Positions 6,394-11,086 of a stretch of 11,086 bases of DNA are shown piece after piece. Source of the DNA: Eubacteriales Family XIII. Incertae Sedis bacterium (GTDB lineage: Bacteria; Bacillota; Clostridia; Peptostreptococcales; Anaerovoracaceae); the NCBI GenBank assembly GCA_031263875.1, contig JAISEX010000009.1:1-11086 (forward strand), written 5' to 3'. The notes under the pieces are model-generated. The model worked only from the letters and a program-made list of their open reading frames with translations. It ran no database searches and had not been told where the DNA came from. How positions within the stretch are numbered: the first letter of the stretch is position 1; each line of letters opens with the position of its first letter. The position numbers and the translations under genes are program-made.

Positions 6394-8406
6394 ATGGCAT
6401 CGTTTAACAGATACACACATCTTTTTACGCCGCTGAAGGTCGGCACGACGGAATATAGGAGCCGCGTTGAATTCTCGCCGATGGTCTGCGATATGACGTC
6501 CGCGTCGGGCGAACCGACGCAGGGCTATATCGATTTCGTCGAGAAACAGGCGGAGAGCGGCGTGTCCATTATCCATCTCGGGGCCACACCGGTCGATCAG
6601 AAGAATTCCGTCGATTACCGGGCGGAACTCGACGTGACGAGCGAGGACAAGATCGCGGGACTCGTGATGATCGCGGAGGCCGCGCACCGGCACGGATCAA
6701 AGATTTCCGTCGAACTCGTTCACGCGGGACGCGGCGCCGACCCCGATTTGATTACCACTGAATACGCAATCGCGCCGTCGAACTTTTCCATTCCCGGCAA
6801 GCCCGCGTACATAAAAATTATGGACAACCGCGATATCGACGAGGTTATCGACGCCTTCGTCGATTGCGCGCTACGGCTTCAGCGCTGTAAATTTGACGGC
6901 GTGCTGGTCCACGGCGCCCACGGCAATCTGATCGCGCAGTTCCTCTCACCCCGGACAAATACGCGGGACGACGAATGGGGCGGCTCGCCCGAACGCCGCA
7001 GACGATTCCCGCTGAAACTGCTGAAAGCGATGCGCGAGGCGGTCGGCCCGGATTTCGTGCTTGAGCTTCGCATTTCCGGCGACGAAATATTCCCGGACGG
7101 CATGCACACGCCGGAGGTTATCGACTTTCTGAAAGAGGCGCAGGAATATATCGACATCGTCAATGTTTCCGCGGGCCTTATCGTTGAGGAATTCGGACGG
7201 TTTTACAGTATGCCGCCCTACTTCCGCAAGCGCGGCGCGAACGTCCCGTTTGCGAAGGCGATAAAGAACGATCCCGATATTCATATTCCCGTCAGCGTTG
7301 CCGGCGGCATGATAACGGCGGATATGGTCGAGGAATATATCGCGAGCGGCGATATCGACGGCGTTTCGATGGCGCGCGCCCTGCTCGCCGACCCCGATAT
7401 GCTGAACAAGAGTTACCGCGGCCTTGACGATGAGATACGGCCCTGTCTGCGCTGCTGGATGTGCGCCGGCGGTTACGGAACGCATATCCATTGCGCCGTC
7501 AATCCGCAGCTCGCGCGCACTTTCCGTTACAGCAAGGTCTGGAAAGCCGATACGAAAAAAAAGGTCGTCGTTGTCGGCGGCGGCGTCGCGGGCACGCAGG
7601 CCGCGCGTACGCTTATTGAGCGGGGGCACGACGTCGTTCTCTTTGAAAAAGGCGGCGAACTCGGCGGCCATCTGACGTCCATCAGCCAGTTGCCGTTTAA
7701 GGACGATATGCTGTTTTATACGCAGTGGATCGGCCGCGAAACGAAGCGGCTCGTCGGCGCGGAAAACATCCGTCTAAACACGGAAGCCACGGCCGAAAAC
7801 GTGATGGCGGAGAATCCCGACGCGATAATCGTCGCCGTCGGCTCGGTTCCGGCCCGCCCGCCCATTCCAGGGCTCGACGCGGGGAACGTGTTTAATGTGC
7901 TCGACGTCGATTCCGGCCGCAAAAACATACCGGACGGCAGCACGGTCGTGGTCTGCGGCGGCGGTCTGTCCGGCTGCGAATCCGCTCTCGCCCTCGCGAT
8001 GAAGGGCTGCGACGTGACCATCGTCGATATGATCCCCACGAGCGAATTTGCTCAGGGCGGTCACGACCTCTCACGCAGCATGCTACTCTTTATGCTGAAA
8101 AACAACCGCCTCGATATTATGCGGGAACGCGACCCCGAAATGAAGGAAGGCACGGTCGAGCTTATCGGCAGCAGTTTGGTGCGCTCCATCGAAAATGGCA
8201 CGGTGGTTATCGAGGATAAGGACTGGAAGATGCGCACGCTTGAGGCCGATTACGTCGTCGAGGCGTTCGGCATGAAGAAAAACCAGGAGATGATGGACCG
8301 CTTCTTCGAGCTGATCCCCGACGTCTACTATGTCGGCGACTGTTTGGCGGTGGAGAATATCATGAACGCAAACTTTACGGCATACGACAGAGCGAGTAAC
8401 GTCTGA
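6394..8406 (+). CDS. Old-Yellow-Enzyme-type FMN/4Fe-4S/FAD ene-reductase
   Basis: A 670-residue enzyme with the layout of 2,4-dienoyl-CoA reductase, enoate reductase, BaiCD and daidzein reductase; these pass electrons from NAD(P)H via FAD and a 4Fe-4S cluster to FMN to reduce an activated C=C bond. Residues 1 to about 340 form the FMN-binding barrel, including VHGAHGNLIAQFLSP (H173, H176) and WGGSPERRRRF. C351, C354, C357 and C367 are the cluster ligands. GGGVAG (395-400) binds FAD, GGGLSG (522-527) binds NAD(P)H, and YYVGD near the end contacts flavin. Two oddities: N178 replaces the Tyr that usually follows the HGxHG motif, and the third Cys is one residue closer than in E. coli FadH. The start at 6394 follows GAGGG; upstream in-frame starts (TTG 6349, ATG 6370 and 6379) lack good sites. 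The substrate is unknown. Confidence 0.92.
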   Translation: MASFNRYTHLFTPLKVGTTEYRSRVEFSPMVCDMTSASGEPTQGYIDFVEKQAESGVSIIHLGATPVDQKNSVDYRAELDVTSEDKIAGLVMIAEAAHRHGSKISVELVHAGRGADPDLITTEYAIAPSNFSIPGKPAYIKIMDNRDIDEVIDAFVDCALRLQRCKFDGVLVHGAHGNLIAQFLSPRTNTRDDEWGGSPERRRRFPLKLLKAMREAVGPDFVLELRISGDEIFPDGMHTPEVIDFLKEAQEYIDIVNVSAGLIVEEFGRFYSMPPYFRKRGANVPFAKAIKNDPDIHIPVSVAGGMITADMVEEYIASGDIDGVSMARALLADPDMLNKSYRGLDDEIRPCLRCWMCAGGYGTHIHCAVNPQLARTFRYSKVWKADTKKKVVVVGGGVAGTQAARTLIERGHDVVLFEKGGELGGHLTSISQLPFKDDMLFYTQWIGRETKRLVGAENIRLNTEATAENVMAENPDAIIVAVGSVPARPPIPGLDAGNVFNVLDVDSGRKNIPDGSTVVVCGGGLSGCESALALAMKGCDVTIVDMIPTSEFAQGGHDLSRSMLLFMLKNNRLDIMRERDPEMKEGTVELIGSSLVRSIENGTVVIEDKDWKMRTLEADYVVEAFGMKKNQEMMDRFFELIPDVYYVGDCLAVENIMNANFTAYDRASNV

Positions 8407-8423
8407 AAATGCCTATTACAACC

Positions 8424-8450
8424 GGCTCGCGCGGCGCTTCCGCGCGGGCC
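8424..8450 (+). other. Strong intercistronic hairpin
   Basis: GGCTCGCGCGG (8424-8434) pairs with CCGCGCGGGCC (8440-8450) around CGCTT, an 11-bp GC-rich stem with one G-T pair. The sequence after it is TCTCTCTCC and not a T-run, so it is a poor terminator. It could be an mRNA processing or stability element between the two genes. Confidence 0.6.
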
Positions 8451-8483
8451 TCTCTCTCCGCGAGGTTACAAGAGGTACCGTGC

Positions 8484-11086
8484 ATGACTATGAAAATAAA
8501 TATCAAGGCGGATAAGACGACGCTGAAGGCGGCCAGCCTTATGGGGCCGCGGGCGGGTCTGCCGACGTCGGTCGAAAGCGGCGCGGACGGGAAGATCACG
8601 CGCATACGCCCCTACTACTACGACAAGGATTTTGACTGGGAAAGCCTGAATCCCTGGTCGATCGAGGCGAAGGGACGGGTCTTTGAGCCGCCCCGCCGCA
8701 CACTGCCGGGCGTCTATTATACCTCGTATAAAAAGCGCGTGTATTCCGAAAACCGGGTCCGTTATCCGCTGAAACGCGTGGATTGGGATCCCGCGGGCGA
8801 GCGCAATACGCAGAACCGCGGCAAGAGCCGCTATGAGCGCATCAGTTGGGACGAGGCAGCCAGTCTGATCGCCGGTGAACTTCTGCGGATCAGGGAGAAA
8901 TACGGCATGTCCGCCGTGCTTGCGGAGGCCGATATGCATGGCGAGGGAAAACATCTCGCGCCGTCGCACGGCTGCATGAACCGTCTGCTCTCACTGCTCG
9001 GCGGTTACACCGTCCAGATGCGGAATATGGACAGTTGGGAAGGCTATTCGTGGGGCTCGAAGAACGTCTGGGGCGGGGAGCCCGTCGGCGAGATGCAGCC
9101 CTCCGGCAACGCGTGGCCGGACGTCGCGAAGAATGCCGAGATGCTGCTTCTCTGGGGCGGCGATCCTGAGGTAACGCCCGTGGGCTTCGACGGTTATATG
9201 GCGAGTAGGCTCAGTCAGTGGCTGCACAGCCTCGGCCTGAAATTCGTCTACGTCGATCCCGCGCTCAATTATTCCGGCTGTTATCAGGCCGACAAGTGGA
9301 TACCGGTGCTGCCGAATACGGACGCCGCCCTGCTGCTTGCCATCGCCTACGTGTGGCTGACGGAAGAAACCTACGATAAGGATTACGTGAAAACGCATAC
9401 GGTCGGCGCGGACGAATTCTTCGGTTACGTGCTCGGCAAGGCGGAAGATGGCGTGCCGAAAACGCCCAAATGGGCGAGCGAAAAATGCGGCGTACCGCCG
9501 TGGACTATCAAAGCCCTTGCCCGCGATTGGGCGAGCAAGGTGACGAGTTTTACGATCGGCAACGGCGGTCCCGGGATCAGAGGGCCGTTCTCCACGGAAC
9601 CCGCGCGCCTGCAATCGATTCTGATGGGAATGCAGGGGCTCGGTAAGCCGGGACGCCACCACGTGAAATGGCTCGAGTGGAACCTGCACACGGACATCTA
9701 TCCGATGCCGCACCAACCCGCCGGAAAACTCGAAATCCCGCACCGCGCCGAGATCGTGCGCCCACCGCAGGCGGCAGGCGATATGAATCAGGTCATGATG
9801 GGCGGTCTTATGGAGGAAATAGCGGGTACCCTCGAAAATAAGGACGACGCTGCGCTGTTCTTTGAAAAGGGTAAAGAGGAAGGCCGTTACCGCCTGTCGG
9901 AACGCGCAAAGGGTATCAGCGAGCTGATGGAGCTTTTGAAGATAATCGAACAGCCGCCGCAGCAGTCGATACCAAAATGCCTCGTTCACGACGCGATACT
10001 CGACGGAAAGGCCGATTGGTGGGGCCTGTATTCGTTCTGCGGACCCGCCGAGGAACAGTGGGTGCATCACACCTATCCCGCCGAGGGCTGCTCGAATATC
10101 CACGCGATCTGGACGGATTCACCGTGCATGGTCACATGCTGGAACGACGGCTTCCGCATTGCGAAAGCGTTCCGCGACCCGTCAATCGAGTTTATCGTCG
10201 CGCAGCAGCCGTGGCTCGAAAACGACTGCATTCTCGCTGACATCGTCCTGCCGGTCCAGACCAAGTTTGAACTCGAGGACATCTCCGATGATACGGGCGG
10301 CGGCGTCTTCGCCTCCGTCTTCCACGAATATCCCTCCTGCCCGCCCGTCGGTGAATCGCTCGACGATTTCGACTGCGTGGCGGAGGTCGCGCGAAAGCTC
10401 GGCGAGGATTACTTCAACGCCTACACGGGCAATAACATGCCGAAGGACAAGGTGCTGGAGCTCTTTTATCAGGGGAGCGGCGCGGTGGAGATGGATCCCG
10501 ACGACAGCTTCCATAAGAAGGACATCGTCGTCTTCCCCGCGATACCGGATATTCAGGACTTTGAAAAATATCCGCCGGGCCTCCGGCGCTTTGCGGAGGA
10601 TCCCGACAATAACCCGCTGACGACGCCGACGGGAAAGCTGGAATTCACCTCGACGAAAATCAAGGAACTCTTTCCCGACGATAAGGAGCGGCCACCCTAC
10701 CCGCAGTGGGTCGAAAAAAGCGATCTGCACGACGAGCGTCTTTCGAGCGAACGCGCCAAAGATTACCCGCTGCTCTGCATGTCGAATCACGGGCGCTGGC
10801 GTTTCCACGCGAACCTCGATGATATTACGTGGCACCGCGAAGTCGAGACGATGAAGATCCGCGGCGCGGACGGCTATCAGTATGAGGCGGCGTGGCTGCA
10901 TCCCACAACGGCGGCAGAACGCGGCATCGCGCATGGCGATATTATCAAGGTGCATAATGAGCGCGGCACGGTGCTCTGCGGCGCTTATGTAACGGAACGG
11001 CTCGTGCCCGGCGTCGTCTTCGTCGACCACGGCTCGCGCTTCGATCCGATCGACGCGGAGGGGATAGACCGCGGCGGCGCCATCAA
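8484..11086 (+). CDS. Molybdopterin oxidoreductase, transhydroxylase-like large subunit (partial, 3' end cut)
   Basis: The frame runs open from ATG 8484 (AAGAGG eight bases upstream) to the window end, giving 867 residues; likely only a short C-terminus is missing. It belongs to the DMSO-reductase family of molybdenum enzymes and, by recalled sequence, is closest to the large subunit of pyrogallol-phloroglucinol transhydroxylase (875 residues). Shared stretches include WSIEAKGRVFEPPRRT, RYERISWDEA, DSWEG, DKWIPVLPNTDAALLLAIAYVWL and IEFIVAQQPW, plus DRGG near the end. D183-S184-W185 matches that enzyme's D174-S175-W176, where Ser ligates Mo. There is no Cys before C164, so no N-terminal 4Fe-4S site, and no Tat signal, implying a cytoplasmic enzyme. 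Fe-S electron transfer probably needs a small subunit, perhaps encoded just downstream. Residues about 435-510 look like an insertion relative to transhydroxylase. The reaction could be hydroxyl transfer or dehydroxylation. Confidence 0.88.
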   Translation, partial: MTMKINIKADKTTLKAASLMGPRAGLPTSVESGADGKITRIRPYYYDKDFDWESLNPWSIEAKGRVFEPPRRTLPGVYYTSYKKRVYSENRVRYPLKRVDWDPAGERNTQNRGKSRYERISWDEAASLIAGELLRIREKYGMSAVLAEADMHGEGKHLAPSHGCMNRLLSLLGGYTVQMRNMDSWEGYSWGSKNVWGGEPVGEMQPSGNAWPDVAKNAEMLLLWGGDPEVTPVGFDGYMASRLSQWLHSLGLKFVYVDPALNYSGCYQADKWIPVLPNTDAALLLAIAYVWLTEETYDKDYVKTHTVGADEFFGYVLGKAEDGVPKTPKWASEKCGVPPWTIKALARDWASKVTSFTIGNGGPGIRGPFSTEPARLQSILMGMQGLGKPGRHHVKWLEWNLHTDIYPMPHQPAGKLEIPHRAEIVRPPQAAGDMNQVMMGGLMEEIAGTLENKDDAALFFEKGKEEGRYRLSERAKGISELMELLKIIEQPPQQSIPKCLVHDAILDGKADWWGLYSFCGPAEEQWVHHTYPAEGCSNIHAIWTDSPCMVTCWNDGFRIAKAFRDPSIEFIVAQQPWLENDCILADIVLPVQTKFELEDISDDTGGGVFASVFHEYPSCPPVGESLDDFDCVAEVARKLGEDYFNAYTGNNMPKDKVLELFYQGSGAVEMDPDDSFHKKDIVVFPAIPDIQDFEKYPPGLRRFAEDPDNNPLTTPTGKLEFTSTKIKELFPDDKERPPYPQWVEKSDLHDERLSSERAKDYPLLCMSNHGRWRFHANLDDITWHREVETMKIRGADGYQYEAAWLHPTTAAERGIAHGDIIKVHNERGTVLCGAYVTERLVPGVVFVDHGSRFDPIDAEGIDRGGAI

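Noticed and set aside
6946..7671. Minus-strand open frame of 241 codons
   Set aside because: Antisense to the ene-reductase, whose flavin and Fe-S motifs show the real coding strand.
8991..10103. Minus-strand open frame of 370 codons
   Set aside because: It is a shadow of the molybdoenzyme gene, which has clear family motifs on the plus strand. High third-position GC leaves antisense frames open.
10182..11030. Minus-strand open frame of 282 codons
   Set aside because: Same cause: antisense to the molybdoenzyme coding sequence, with no ribosome site or recognisable motif.

Overview
The window looks like chromosomal DNA from an anaerobic, moderately GC-rich Gram-positive bacterium, most likely in the Clostridia. 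This rests on strong AGGAGG-type ribosome binding sites, near-perfect TTGACA-17-TATAAT promoters, compact hairpin-plus-T-run terminators, a DUF4143-type ATPase, and oxygen-sensitive redox enzymes typical of fermentative or gut-type anaerobes. No rRNA, tRNA or taxonomic marker is present, so this placement is an inference.

Layout. Positions 1-573 hold degenerate copies of a 73-bp tandem repeat with no convincing gene, followed by a terminator (659-682). At 842-2353 is a complete LysP-like amino acid permease with its own terminator (2402-2431). Positions 2440-3049 are gene-free and rich in inverted repeats and GC hairpins. On the minus strand, 3050-3591 encodes a RelB/DinJ-type antitoxin and a YoeB-type toxin that overlap by one base; upstream are two nested, perfect-consensus promoters. 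Also on the minus strand, 3841-5040 encodes an AAA ATPase with a DUF4143-type C-terminal domain, with its own terminator and a promoter overlapped by three copies of a 9-bp half-site.

The plus-strand block from about 5205 to the window end is the most interesting part. It has a sigma70/sigmaA-type promoter, then a short-chain dehydrogenase (5375-6190), a MITE-like 134-bp inverted-repeat element (6198-6331), an Old-Yellow-Enzyme-type FMN/4Fe-4S/FAD reductase (6394-8406), and a large molybdopterin oxidoreductase cut by the window end (8484-11086). The molybdoenzyme lacks the usual N-terminal Fe-S ligands and resembles the large subunit of pyrogallol-phloroglucinol transhydroxylase, including an Asp-Ser-Trp Mo-ligand motif. 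The three genes run in the same direction and could form one operon.

Proposed joint role (inference). An NAD(P)H-dependent carbonyl reductase, an ene-reductase and a hydroxyl-transferring or dehydroxylating molybdoenzyme would suit reductive anaerobic metabolism of a hydroxylated aromatic or polyphenol. The substrate cannot be read from the sequence. The permease, toxin-antitoxin and ATPase units have separate transcription signals and are probably unrelated to this pathway.
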